Shown: positions 26,871 to 35,228, counted from the first letter of the stretch. The stretch: DNA of 36,601 bases from Planctomycetaceae bacterium (GCA_031268995.1 JAIRWK010000116.1:1-36601); one strand, 5' to 3'. The notes: generated by a model not told the origin, from the sequence alone. A program made the numbers and translations.

Positions 26871-27446
26871 ATGGCAATTTCACTTACAAAAGGACAAAAT
26901 GTTTCGTTGAGCGAAGCAGCTCCTGGGTTGAATAAAATCAAGATAGGTCTTGGTTGGGATGTTCGTGCGACACAAGGTTCGGCGTTTGATTTGGATGCTT
27001 CGGCGTTTTTGTTGAACGAATCCGGCAGAGTCCGCAGTGCCGCCGATTTCATTTTTTATAACCAATCAAAATCGACGTGCGGCAGTGTCGCTTACATGGG
27101 CGATAACCGAACCGGCGAAGGTGAAGGCGACGATGAAGAAATTCTCGTAACCTTAAATTCCGTTCCGGCAGATGTGCAAAAAATTGTCTTCACGGTAACA
27201 ATTCACGAAGGCGAAAAAAACGGTCAAAATTTCGGTCAAGTGAGTAGAGCGTTTATTCGGATTGTCAATCTTGACGGCAATGAAGAGATCGCCCGATTTG
27301 ATCTTTCGGAAGATGCCAGTACAAGTATAACAATGATATTTGGCGAACTTTACCGCCACAACGGCGCATGGAAATTTCGTGCAGTTGGACAAAGTTTATC
27401 GGGCGGACTTGAAGTAGTTGCCAAACAATACGGTGTACCGCTTTAA
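26871..27446 (+). CDS. terD: TerD-family protein
   Basis: Protein of 191 aa from ATG 26871 (MAISLTKGQNVSLSEAAPGL), the usual TerD start. Conserved features are IGLGWDVR, FDLDASAFLLN with calcium-binding acidic residues, YMGDNRTGEGEGDDEEI and the matching acidic beta-strands that follow, VQKIVFTVTIHEG, FARFDLSED-type motif and ELYRHNGAWKFRAVGQ. TerD domains bind Ca2+ and belong to tellurite-resistance/stress systems whose biochemical role is debated. Here it heads a plus-strand series with radical-SAM and AAA+ genes, unlike the usual terZABCDE row. Upstream is a dispersed repeat ending about 100 nt away. Confidence 0.93.
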   Translation: MAISLTKGQNVSLSEAAPGLNKIKIGLGWDVRATQGSAFDLDASAFLLNESGRVRSAADFIFYNQSKSTCGSVAYMGDNRTGEGEGDDEEILVTLNSVPADVQKIVFTVTIHEGEKNGQNFGQVSRAFIRIVNLDGNEEIARFDLSEDASTSITMIFGELYRHNGAWKFRAVGQSLSGGLEVVAKQYGVPL

Positions 27447-27476
27447 TGTTTCAATCAAGGTCTCAATAAAGTTGCA

Positions 27477-27572
27477 ATATACCGAAGCCGGTATGGGCGG
27501 TAGGTTTCGTCCTTGAACAACCGCTTCGCGATGTTATGCTTGCGTAATCAGCTTTAAAACAGCTTGAGTATA
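27477..27572 (+). repeat. Dispersed ~100-bp element, forward copy
   Basis: ATATACCGAAGCCGGTATGG to AACAGCTTGAGTATA. It ends 4 nt before the next start codon, so it forms the whole immediate 5' leader of the radical-SAM gene. Confidence 0.93.
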
Positions 27573-27576
27573 AACA

Positions 27577-28194
27577 ATGCAAATTGCGAGAAAAAAAAGT
27601 CATTGTAAAGTGTTGGGACCCGGATTACGCAGTGTAATATGGTTTCACGGTTGTTGCCGAAAATGTCCGGGATGTATCGCAGATACAATGAACGAAACCG
27701 CAGAACATGAAACGTTGAGTGCGGAAGAACTCGCTGGTTGGGTCTCGGCAAGTAAAGATATTGAAGGCATTACACTTTCCGGCGGAGAACCGTTGATGCA
27801 ACCGCTTGACGAGTTGGCAGAGTTTTTAACGTTAGCCAAACAACAGTCAAACTTATCCGTTCTTTGTTACACCGGTTATACGTTGGAAGAATTGCAGGAC
27901 AACAGAGAAATGCAGGACGTATTGCTGTTGATTGACGTGTTAATTGACGGCGAATATCGGCAAGGGTTAGACAACGGACAGCGTTGGCGGGGCAGCGGCA
28001 ATCAGCGGTTCCATTTTTTGACACCGCGATACCGCAACGAAGCCGACGAATGGTATATTGCCAGCGAACGGCAAATCGAAATCGAATTGGATATGAACGG
28101 TAAATTACTGATTAGCGGTGTTCCGTCGAAGGATTTTATTGACAAGTTGACAACCGAATTACAACGGCGTGAAATAAATGTGGATTTTTCGTAG
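27577..28194 (+). CDS. Compact radical-SAM protein (NrdG / 4Fe-4S single-cluster type)
   Basis: Protein of 205 aa. Cys26-x3-Cys30-x2-Cys33 (in FHGCCRKCPGC) should bind the [4Fe-4S] cluster used for SAM cleavage; SGGEP at 68-72 is the SAM-binding GGE motif. The pattern is close to anaerobic ribonucleotide-reductase activases (NrdG), but no nrdD is nearby. The C-terminal ELDMNGKLLISGVPS stretch occurs in relatives encoded beside AAA+ ATPases, as here. Likely role: generating a radical on, or modifying, a neighbouring protein; this is inference. There is no clear ribosome site because the start lies 4 nt after a dispersed repeat. Confidence 0.85.
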   Translation: MQIARKKSHCKVLGPGLRSVIWFHGCCRKCPGCIADTMNETAEHETLSAEELAGWVSASKDIEGITLSGGEPLMQPLDELAEFLTLAKQQSNLSVLCYTGYTLEELQDNREMQDVLLLIDVLIDGEYRQGLDNGQRWRGSGNQRFHFLTPRYRNEADEWYIASERQIEIELDMNGKLLISGVPSKDFIDKLTTELQRREINVDFS

Positions 28195-28237
28195 TTTTTA
28201 TGTTGTAATTTGTGCAGATAAGCATGAAATGGTTCGA

Positions 28238-28333
28238 TGTACTAAAGCTACATTAAAGTTGAACACGGAAGCGCAACAACGTGAAGCGGTTGTTCAAGGG
28301 CGAAGCCTGCCGCCCATACCGGCTCCGGCATAA
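28238..28333 (-). repeat. Dispersed element, reverse copy
   Basis: TACTAAAGCTACATTAAAGT to CCGGCTCCGGCATAAC; the stretch between the TTTAAA-like word and GAACACGG is shortened. Confidence 0.88.
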
Positions 28334-28403
28334 CACAAAAAATAAATTTGTTACGTTTGAGTAATTCATCGTTAAATACAAACCCAAAAAAGGAGAAAAT
28401 AAT

Positions 28404-29690
28404 ATGAGTGGACCGAAATCAGGAACAGTGGTAGTTGGCGGGGGCGCGATTATAGGATTGGGGGCGGTTGCAGCTGTTGCATTACCGGCGGTTGCGGTTG
28501 GATTAATGGGATACGGCGTTTATAAGGGAAGTACAGCCGCCGCACGGGGAGTGAATAAAGCAATGGAGGAACACCAAAAACATAAGGGCGATATGCTCGC
28601 CGAAATCAATCGGCAGGAACGTCCTGTGCAATCACTCCTATCGAACGCGGAATCCCGCTGGCAAAATGAAAAGCAATCGCTTAACGTTGCTCGTCAAAAA
28701 GCGGAACGGGAACTTGCCCAACTTCGTAACACGTCCGGCACCCCGCAAGCGAAAAGAGAAGCGGAGGAAACATTCCGTAAAGCGGAAGAATTATTCGCTG
28801 AAGCAGACGATTTGAACAACAAATTCAACACGGCAAATAGTGAGTTGAAAGGAAAATTCGCGGAAGCAAGACGTAAAACGGCTTCTTCGGCGAGAACAGT
28901 TCGTGGTATTATCAGCAATGGACAAGTTATAGCTGATCGGGCAGTTTGTACAATCAATGCGGCAATCGAATCCGCCCGCAATGCCAAACTTGTTTATGAA
29001 GAAACGCTGTTGGTAATTCAGCAGAAAGCCGCCGAAGAACGGAGACAAGAAATCCTCCGCCAAAATGCAAGGAGCAGTATTGACAATGCGAAAAACGAAA
29101 TGGAGGCGGATACTTTGACATTCATTCAGGATTGGCTTGGCGAAGAGTCAACAGTAATGATTAACAAGCATTTGACGGAAGCTGAAAAGGCATTCAAAAC
29201 GTTACAATACGAAACCAGCACAAAATTGGCACAAGAATCTGTTGCAATGTATCGCAAATTTTATGATACGGCATTGCAAACGAAACAGAAGTTCGAACAA
29301 CGTGAAATCATTGCTGATGCAATTACAGCCGCATTGACGGATTTGCAATATGACGAACCGGATGTCAATTACGAACCGAAGGACGGTGAAGAAAATACAA
29401 TGCTCGGTAACATCACAATTTTCGCGAAGTCAAAAGGTGAAACTGGTGATATGCGGTTGGCAATTGATATGGACGGTAAAGTCAATCTTGAAGTGGAAAA
29501 TATTCCCGAAGGACAAGAATCGGAATGTCATCAGAAGTTGACCGATTTACAGACAAAAGTTTCGAGTACGGTTGATCTGGAAATTACGGATTGGGGGCGT
29601 GCGTCGCATGTCAAACCGGCAAACAAGGACGGAGTGCGAGTACAACAAAAGATTCAACAACAAGAAAAAATTCGGCAACGAGGGGTGTAA
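28404..29690 (+). CDS. Glycine-rich membrane/coiled-coil protein with a possible DUF2997-like tail
   Basis: Protein of 428 aa, not a family I can name firmly. Residues 8-45 are a glycine/alanine-rich hydrophobic stretch (VVVGGGAIIGLGAVAAVALP) suited to membrane insertion or a glycine zipper. Residues about 55-310 are charged heptad-rich helix, probably coiled coil. Residues about 350-395 (MRLAIDMDGKVNLEVENIP, then ECHQKLTDLQTKV) resemble DUF2997, a small domain encoded beside AAA+ ATPases in other bacteria; this match is from memory and needs a profile search. AAGGAG precedes ATG 28404 at good spacing. It lies between the radical-SAM and AAA+ genes, so it may be their partner or target. Confidence 0.7.
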   Translation: MSGPKSGTVVVGGGAIIGLGAVAAVALPAVAVGLMGYGVYKGSTAAARGVNKAMEEHQKHKGDMLAEINRQERPVQSLLSNAESRWQNEKQSLNVARQKAERELAQLRNTSGTPQAKREAEETFRKAEELFAEADDLNNKFNTANSELKGKFAEARRKTASSARTVRGIISNGQVIADRAVCTINAAIESARNAKLVYEETLLVIQQKAAEERRQEILRQNARSSIDNAKNEMEADTLTFIQDWLGEESTVMINKHLTEAEKAFKTLQYETSTKLAQESVAMYRKFYDTALQTKQKFEQREIIADAITAALTDLQYDEPDVNYEPKDGEENTMLGNITIFAKSKGETGDMRLAIDMDGKVNLEVENIPEGQESECHQKLTDLQTKVSSTVDLEITDWGRASHVKPANKDGVRVQQKIQQQEKIRQRGV

Positions 29691-29697
29691 CAACCGC

Positions 29698-29822
29698 AAT
29701 ACCGCAGCCGGTAGGGCGATAGGTTTCGTCCTTGAACAACCGCTTCACGTTGCTACGCTTGCCTAACGCTTTGTGTTGCAGGAGTACCGTAGCTCTATGA
29801 ATTTTAAAGTAGCTTGAGTGCA
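29698..29822 (+). repeat. Dispersed element, long-form forward copy
   Basis: AATACCGCAGCCGGTAGGGC to AGTAGCTTGAGTGCATAC; has GCCTAACGCTTTGTGTTGCA as the reverse complement of the long-form extra segment. It ends 10 nt before the AAA+ start codon. Confidence 0.92.
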
Positions 29823-29832
29823 TACCAAATAA

Positions 29833-32361
29833 ATGTTTTGCAAACGTCTTTATGAAAAGTTAGTTGTTGAATTTGGGAGACGGCAATTTGTGCTGACCGG
29901 TAAAACAGCGGATGCATATTTTGCCGATTCCGTGCGTGGAGTTTGCGCTAACATTGAAGATGCTCTTTTGTATTATGCGGTCAAACAAGGATACGAAATA
30001 GCGGTTGCCTTCGACGAAAAGATGACGATGCGTTTCGCAAAACCTGAAATGATGGAAAAATACAACGACATCGTTCAAGGTAAATCCGAAGACCCGAAGA
30101 AAAAGGCGGGCAGTGTTTCTCGAAGCCGCAGTACGCCGCCGCCGTTGCCGCCGCCGCAAAATAACCCATTGGGTAGTACAAACAGCATGTCTTCGGTTTC
30201 GCAGCCTGACACCGTGCAAGCTGTTGAACAAGTTCAAACGAATTCCGCAAGCAAAGCACAACAAATCTTCGACGGTATTAAAAACCGTTTGATCCCGCAC
30301 AAAACGAAGGCATTCATTATTTTATGTAACACCGAAAAAGTTTTAGAACACGCCGACGGAAAACTGACACCCGCTTCGGAACAAAAAGTCAGGACGATTC
30401 GGGAATGGGCAAAAATTCAACCGGGTTGTCCCGATACCGCAACGATTCTTGTCATCAACCCAGTAAAAATGAAATACGGTGAAGATGTCAACCTTGCAGA
30501 TCAGGAATTTTCACTTGCTTCAGATCGGCTGGTTTCCGGACTTGCTGACCGAACAGTGAATATTGAGATCGGAAATCCTGATTTGACAGAGATAACAGGG
30601 GTGCTAACTCGCTTGCAATGCCGATACGGTTTGGGAGGTCATCCGAAGCATATTGCAAAATATATCGCATCAAAAAATATGGCGATGTATAATATCGTTT
30701 CAATGATTCGCCGTAAAATGCTGGAAAAACCGCAACCCAAAGTGTTAGAACAAATCTTTGAAGACGACAGCAAAGCAAAACGAAAACAAGCATTGGCAGA
30801 TGTAGAAAAAGAATTGAATGATTTAATTGGTCTTGCGAATGTAAGGGAAAAACTCAAAGGGCTTTTCGGACTTGCTACGATGATTAAAAGGCGGCAGGAA
30901 AACGGACGCGATACAAAAGATTTTTCACTTCATTCATTGTTAGTTGGCAATCCGGGAACAGGGAAAACGGTTGTTGCGCGAATTTTGGCAAAGTATTATT
31001 TCGGACTTGGTTTGCGGAGAACGGATAAAGTTGTTGAAATTTCGGTTGCGGATATTTCCAGCGGTTATAATCCGGGCGAATCAATGGAAAAGTTGAAGGC
31101 GGTTATTGCGGATGCGATGGGCGGCGTGTTATTTATTGATGAAGTTTATCAATTTGCGGATCAGGAATGGTTAAAGCAAGCATTTGAAAATGTCCTGATG
31201 AAATCAATGGAAGACCATCGGGACGAATTAACCGTGTTGGCTGCCGGATACGGCGGCGAATATTTGCAACGGACGTTAAAAATTAACGCCGGTGTACCGC
31301 GACGTTTCAATCATCCCGACAACACGATTGAATTTCCCGATTATTCTGCTGATGAGCTATTCCAAATTACAGAACGGATATTGCAGGCGGAACATTATCG
31401 ATTAGCAAACAATGCCCGCGAACCGTTGCACAAATATATTGCCGGACGTATTAAGATTGGCAAAATGGAAAACGCCGGCGGCGCAAGAAATCTTGCCGAA
31501 ACGATAGTTAAAAATGCCGCACGGAGAAACGAATTTGCCGAAATTGGAATGTTGGATATTCCGAGCGTGAAACGCGGTGCAACAATTGATGAAATTATTG
31601 ACGAACTTAATAAAAATTTCGTCGGCTTGCAAAGCGTAAAAGACCAAATTCTCCGCATTGCAAAACGAATCGCTTACAATGAAAAAAACAATTTAGGAAC
31701 GGACGCAAAATACAACATGAGATTCGTCGGCAATCCCGGTACGGGAAAAACAACCATTGCCAGATATATGAGTCGAGTCTTTAATGCTGTCGGGTTGATC
31801 GAAGGAACTGATGTTGTGGAAATTTCGGCGTTGAATTTGAAGGCAGGTTATGTTGGTCAATCGTCGGGAAGAGTGTCGGAAGCATTTACCAAAGCACGTG
31901 AAGAAGGAAAGGTGTTGTTCGTTGATGAAGCTCATAATTTATGTCAATCGTCAGGTGATCAGGATTCTTTCAATAAAGATATTATCGGGCAAATCACACA
32001 GGAAGTAACATCTCTCCAGAATGCCCATGTGTTTACAATTTTAGCCGGTTATCCCGAACCGATGCAACGTTTGTTTAATGCCGATCCCGGTTGGGAGCGG
32101 CGGTTTCCTTATATCATAAATTTTCCCGATTACGAAGCCGAAGATTGTTTGCTCATATTGAAAAAGGCATTACGGAGAAATAAGTTGGAACTCGCGCCGG
32201 AAACGGAGACACCATTGTTGGTGCTGATTGACCGGATGAAACAAAATCCAAAATTCGGCAATGCAGGCGAAATGAACAATTTAGCAGAAATATTATTGGG
32301 CAATCACATTATGCGCGACGACGAATCACAGACAATTACAATGGAGGATTTACCGCAATGA
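29833..32361 (+). CDS. Double AAA+ ATPase (SpoVK/CbbX-like) with degenerate N-terminal ATPase region
   Basis: Protein of 842 aa. Residues about 1-300 include a Pro-rich linker (TPPPLPPPQNN near 100) and a region (AFIILCNTEKVLEH, then CPDTATILVIN) that resembles a degenerate ATPase lacking Walker A. AAA1: Walker A GNPGTGKT 372-379 and Walker B VLFIDE 432-437. AAA2: Walker A GNPGTGKT 633-640 and Walker B VLFVDE 694-699. Both belong to the SpoVK/CbbX/EccA branch, whose members remodel protein complexes as hexameric rings. Two intact motor domains suggest an active remodelling machine. The next gene overlaps its stop by 4 nt. Upstream neighbours are the coiled-coil and radical-SAM proteins. Confidence 0.9.
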   Translation: MFCKRLYEKLVVEFGRRQFVLTGKTADAYFADSVRGVCANIEDALLYYAVKQGYEIAVAFDEKMTMRFAKPEMMEKYNDIVQGKSEDPKKKAGSVSRSRSTPPPLPPPQNNPLGSTNSMSSVSQPDTVQAVEQVQTNSASKAQQIFDGIKNRLIPHKTKAFIILCNTEKVLEHADGKLTPASEQKVRTIREWAKIQPGCPDTATILVINPVKMKYGEDVNLADQEFSLASDRLVSGLADRTVNIEIGNPDLTEITGVLTRLQCRYGLGGHPKHIAKYIASKNMAMYNIVSMIRRKMLEKPQPKVLEQIFEDDSKAKRKQALADVEKELNDLIGLANVREKLKGLFGLATMIKRRQENGRDTKDFSLHSLLVGNPGTGKTVVARILAKYYFGLGLRRTDKVVEISVADISSGYNPGESMEKLKAVIADAMGGVLFIDEVYQFADQEWLKQAFENVLMKSMEDHRDELTVLAAGYGGEYLQRTLKINAGVPRRFNHPDNTIEFPDYSADELFQITERILQAEHYRLANNAREPLHKYIAGRIKIGKMENAGGARNLAETIVKNAARRNEFAEIGMLDIPSVKRGATIDEIIDELNKNFVGLQSVKDQILRIAKRIAYNEKNNLGTDAKYNMRFVGNPGTGKTTIARYMSRVFNAVGLIEGTDVVEISALNLKAGYVGQSSGRVSEAFTKAREEGKVLFVDEAHNLCQSSGDQDSFNKDIIGQITQEVTSLQNAHVFTILAGYPEPMQRLFNADPGWERRFPYIINFPDYEAEDCLLILKKALRRNKLELAPETETPLLVLIDRMKQNPKFGNAGEMNNLAEILLGNHIMRDDESQTITMEDLPQ

Positions 32362-32855
32362 CAATACAAGAGATTATCAATCCCTACGAAAACGCAATGT
32401 TGGATGAAGAAGCAACACAGCGGTTAACGAGTATCGTCAAGAAATTGCTTGATATTCAGACGTTGGAAGCGGCGAAACAAGAAATAATGACGGAAATTAC
32501 TCGCTTAAATACCGAGCGAGCGAATCGGCGGCAGGAAAATCAAAAAGCGGAGCAGGATTTAGAAAACGAGCGGCAAGTACTAGTGGAGGAAATGAGTAAG
32601 CTCAATATCCAGCTGGCAAGTTTACAAGAAACTAAAGCCAAAAACGAAAAGAAATTAGCGGAGATCAGAAAATTGCAGAATGAAATCAATGCAATGCCGA
32701 AAGACTCCGAAATAAAAAGGGAATATGACGAAACAAAAAAATTGATGGAAAATTTAAAGAAAAATCCTTGGCTTGCCTCCAATGTTTGCGATAATATTCA
32801 AAAAATTTGGAAAGAATTGCCGGTAGATGAACTTGATAAAGTAATTAATCATTAA
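32358..32855 (+). CDS. Coiled-coil protein coupled to the AAA+ gene
   Basis: Protein of 165 aa, no family recognised. Residues about 30-140 are almost wholly Glu/Lys/Asn/Leu heptad-like helix (such as RRQENQKAEQDLENERQVLVEE), so a long coiled coil is expected; no signal peptide or membrane segment. ATG overlaps the AAA+ stop codon (ATGA), so the two are likely translated together and may interact, for instance as adaptor and ATPase. Confidence 0.75.
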   Translation: MTIQEIINPYENAMLDEEATQRLTSIVKKLLDIQTLEAAKQEIMTEITRLNTERANRRQENQKAEQDLENERQVLVEEMSKLNIQLASLQETKAKNEKKLAEIRKLQNEINAMPKDSEIKREYDETKKLMENLKKNPWLASNVCDNIQKIWKELPVDELDKVINH

Positions 32856-32932
32856 GTCCAAGAAGATAAGCAATTTTTCCTTCGCTAATATTTTGACTCA
32901 TTAAAAGATAAATTTAACAAAATAATTCACTA

Positions 32933-33321
32933 GTGTCCCATTAAAGTTGTTTGGTTTTTTTGTAATCTATTATTTTTTTAATAGTTATGTAAAATTTTGA
33001 CCAGCATCGACTTCAAATTGATTTTTTGAGACGATTAAAAAACGAAAGGTAAGTCATTATGTTTACAGGTCAATTTATTTTCACAAAAATAAAGGAACTC
33101 AAAATGTAGTAATTTTTTTATCAAATTCTACAGATTTTGAGTCTGCCACAATTTGAAAAAACACCTATATTTCAAGCATTAAACGAAAAAAATTACAGAA
33201 ACAACAAAACCACAAAGCATAACCAATTAACATTATTCGACGTAGGACAGGATACCAGTGAATATATGATAAATTATTGACAACCCCATTTCGTAACCAG
33301 AAAATTCCACATTCAGGACAC
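32933..33321 (+). mobile_element. Internally deleted IS4-type insertion sequence
   Basis: The ends GTGTCC (32933) and GGACAC (33316-33321) are inverted. An ATG at 33059 opens MFTGQFIFTKIKEL, like the N-terminus of IS4-family transposases with a DUF4372 lead, and stops after 16 codons. About 20 nt later an open stretch resumes with the family's C-terminus: LQILSLPQFEKTPIFQAL at 33128 onwards, then HNQLTLFDV before the stop at 33278-33280. The whole catalytic middle is missing, leaving a 389-bp element that could be moved only by a transposase supplied elsewhere. No clear target-site duplication seen. Confidence 0.72.
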
Positions 33322-33453
33322 CCTACCCTGCGGGCAAAAAATTTTTTTTGAAATTTCTAATGTATGGCACAATATCGCTTGATATATACCTGAGCTACTT
33401 TATACTGATCGTTTAAGGCTCTTGATCGTGTAGAACCTTAACACTTCAAACAA

Positions 33454-33556
33454 TATACCGTAGCCGATAGGGCGATAGGCTTCGCCCTTGGGCAACCGCT
33501 TCACGTTGTTGCGATTGCGTGTTCAGCTTCGGGAATTTAAAAACAGCTTGAGTATA
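33454..33556 (+). repeat. Dispersed ~100-bp element, forward copy
   Basis: ATATACCGTAGCCGATAGGG to AACAGCTTGAGTATAAT. It lies 8 nt upstream of the ATG at 33565 and is inverted relative to the copy inside the following coding region. Confidence 0.93.
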
Positions 33557-33564
33557 ATAATAAA

Positions 33565-34713
33565 ATGTTAAAAACTAAAAAAACACAAAAAAGCAAAATA
33601 GGCGATAGCGTTTCTACTGAGGCTGTTTTAAAACTCCCGAAGTTGGATACGGAATCGCAACAACGTGAAGCGGTTGTTAAAGGGCGAAGCCTACCGCCCA
33701 TACCGGCGTCGGTATCACGTCGTAATTTTTGTTACAAAATTGCGAGTTGTGGGATTGTCGGTGGAATTTTGGCAAGTACGTTGCGTGAAAAATCCGACCG
33801 CCCAAAAATATTCGCCAACGAAACCACACAAACGACAACAACAACAACAACAACAACCCAAACCTCCGGCGCAAGAACCGGAAATCTTATCGGTGTTTCT
33901 ACTTATTCATTTTGGCATTTTGAAAAAGAAGAAGTTCCGATTGAAAAATGTATTGACCTTGCGGCAAAATTCGGTTTTGATGCGGTTGAAATCCTTGAAG
34001 TGCAAATGACCAAAAGAGACCCCAAAACAATCGCCGAAATCAAACGTCAAACTTTGTCTCGCGGACTTTTTCTTTGTGGGCTTTCAACTCATCAGACTTT
34101 CGTATCGCCCGATTCGGAAATCCGCCAAACCAATATTGACAAAACGAAACAAAGTATTGAACTGGCTCACAATCTTGGCATTCCTACGATTCGCGTAAAT
34201 ACCGGTAGATGGAGTACAACAAAAACATTCGATGACTTAATGAAAAATCGCGGAGTTGAGCCGCCGTTGGAGGGTTACACGGACGAGGACGGTTTTCCTT
34301 GGGTGATTGATTCGTTTAGAAAATTAGTGCCGTTTGCGGAGGCGGCGGGAGTAGTGATGGGGCTTGAGAATCATTGGGGGCTTGGCAGCACACCCGAGGG
34401 CGTTCTCAAAATTGTCGATGCCGTCAACTCGCCATACCTGCAAGTTACCGCCGACACCGGTAATTTTTTTGAAGATTATTATGCCAAATTTGAAAAGCTA
34501 GTTCCCAAAGCCGTACTTGTTCAAACTAAAACATATTTTGGCGGCGGGAAATGGTATTCTCTTGAGATTGACTATGACAAAATTGCTGAGATATTGCAAA
34601 AACATAATTATCGCGGTTTTATTTCGCTAGAGTTTGAAGGCAATGAACCACCCGAAATCGCCGTCCCCAAAAGCCTGTCAATGCTAAGATCAAAATTCAA
34701 ATTCAAAAAATAA
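33565..34713 (+). CDS. Tat-exported sugar isomerase/epimerase-like protein with repeat-derived N-terminus
   Basis: Protein of 382 aa. Residues about 18-50 are encoded by an in-frame reverse copy of the dispersed element (KLDTESQQREAVVKGRSLPP and so on). Straight after it comes a Tat signal, SRRNFCYKIASCGIVGGIL, with twin Arg 52-53. No ATG, GTG or TTG lies in frame between repeat and twin arginine, so translation must start in or before the repeat; ATG 33565 is the likely start. Residues about 95-380 form a TIM barrel of the AP-endonuclease-2/xylose-isomerase-like family (FGFDAVEILEVQMTKRD, GLENHWGLGSTPEG, TADTGNFFEDYYAKFEKL, FISLEFEGNE with likely metal ligands). A Ser/Thr/Gln-rich linker follows the signal. 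Substrate unknown. Confidence 0.85.
   Translation: MLKTKKTQKSKIGDSVSTEAVLKLPKLDTESQQREAVVKGRSLPPIPASVSRRNFCYKIASCGIVGGILASTLREKSDRPKIFANETTQTTTTTTTTTQTSGARTGNLIGVSTYSFWHFEKEEVPIEKCIDLAAKFGFDAVEILEVQMTKRDPKTIAEIKRQTLSRGLFLCGLSTHQTFVSPDSEIRQTNIDKTKQSIELAHNLGIPTIRVNTGRWSTTKTFDDLMKNRGVEPPLEGYTDEDGFPWVIDSFRKLVPFAEAAGVVMGLENHWGLGSTPEGVLKIVDAVNSPYLQVTADTGNFFEDYYAKFEKLVPKAVLVQTKTYFGGGKWYSLEIDYDKIAEILQKHNYRGFISLEFEGNEPPEIAVPKSLSMLRSKFKFKK
33617..33715 (-). repeat. Dispersed element, reverse copy inside a coding region
   Basis: CTGAGGCTGTTTTAAAACTC to CCGGCGTCGGTATC. It is read in the host gene's frame without stops; the final TATA of other copies is TATCA here, which avoids the TAA that would otherwise end the frame. 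Confidence 0.92.
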
Positions 34714-34927
34714 AAACACATGATTTCATACCGCCCATAAAAGAAAAAATGCCCGACCGTAAATTCCGATCTTTTTAACGAATACGAGGGACACAAGGGA
34801 CATTAAAAACACGAAGGGCAAAGCTCAAACTGAACGTAAGGTCACCCCTTGCGGTCGCCCAATCGCGGGATAAGATTTTACCTGTCCCTTACGTCCCTTT
34901 AAAAAGATCGGACAAAAAAGATATCTG
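34714..34927. other. Intergenic gap with a GTCCC-type inverted-repeat element
   Basis: TCCGATCTTTTTAA (34765-34778) is a perfect inverted copy of 34899-34912. Between the arms are GAGGGACACAAGGGACATTA and CTGTCCCTTACGTCCC words related to tracts at 15.8, 18.0, 21.6 and 22.0 kb. It could act as a bidirectional terminator or a small element. Confidence 0.65.
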
Positions 34928-35113
34928 TCAACGTACTTCTAGGTATGTAAGCGCGCTCAGGACTCCAATTGTTACCGAGCCTATAATGAATCCTATGTTG
35001 ACCAAAATCCCGCCATCACGCGTAAACGGCACGCCAACAATTAAACTCAAAAGAAAAAGCAAAAACACTATACTCGATATCGAAATCGAAATTATACAAA
35101 GAATCTTCGGCAT
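34928..35113 (-). CDS. Small two-helix membrane protein
   Basis: Protein of 61 aa. Two hydrophobic segments (about 4-28, CIISISISSIVFLLFLLSLI, and 36-56, GGILVNIGFIIGSVTIGVL) joined by VPFTRDG; it should span the membrane twice. The pattern resembles small conserved planctomycetal membrane proteins as I remember them, but no function is known. The start MPKILCI is clear; codon phase is kept throughout. It is convergent with the Tat isomerase gene. Confidence 0.62.
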   Translation of the reverse strand: MPKILCIISISISSIVFLLFLLSLIVGVPFTRDGGILVNIGFIIGSVTIGVLSALTYLEVR

Positions 35114-35130
35114 ACTTTTTGACTAAATTG

Positions 35131-35228
35131 TTATACCGAAACCGGTGATAGCAATAGGCTTCGCCCTCGAACAACCGCTCACGTTGTTACGTTTGCGTGT
35201 TCCGGTTTCGGGGATTTTAAACTGTCTG
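35131..35228 (+). repeat. Dispersed element, forward copy
   Basis: TTATACCGAAACCGGTGATA to GGGATTTTAAACTGTCTG; the last part differs from other copies. Confidence 0.85.

Larger units (their letters stand above)
32856..33564. other. Intergenic region with IS relic and a repeat
   Basis: Contains the internally deleted IS4-type element (32933-33321), a small fragment resembling an element end (ATATACCTGAGCTACTTTAT, about 33384-33403) and a complete forward element (33454-33556). Confidence 0.75.

Noticed and set aside
33553-33565. TATAAT at the end of the forward element as a -10 promoter giving a leaderless mRNA
   Set aside because: Attractive at 33565, but at 27577 the same word lies 2 nt before the ATG, too close for transcription to include the start codon, and no consistent -35 box is seen.
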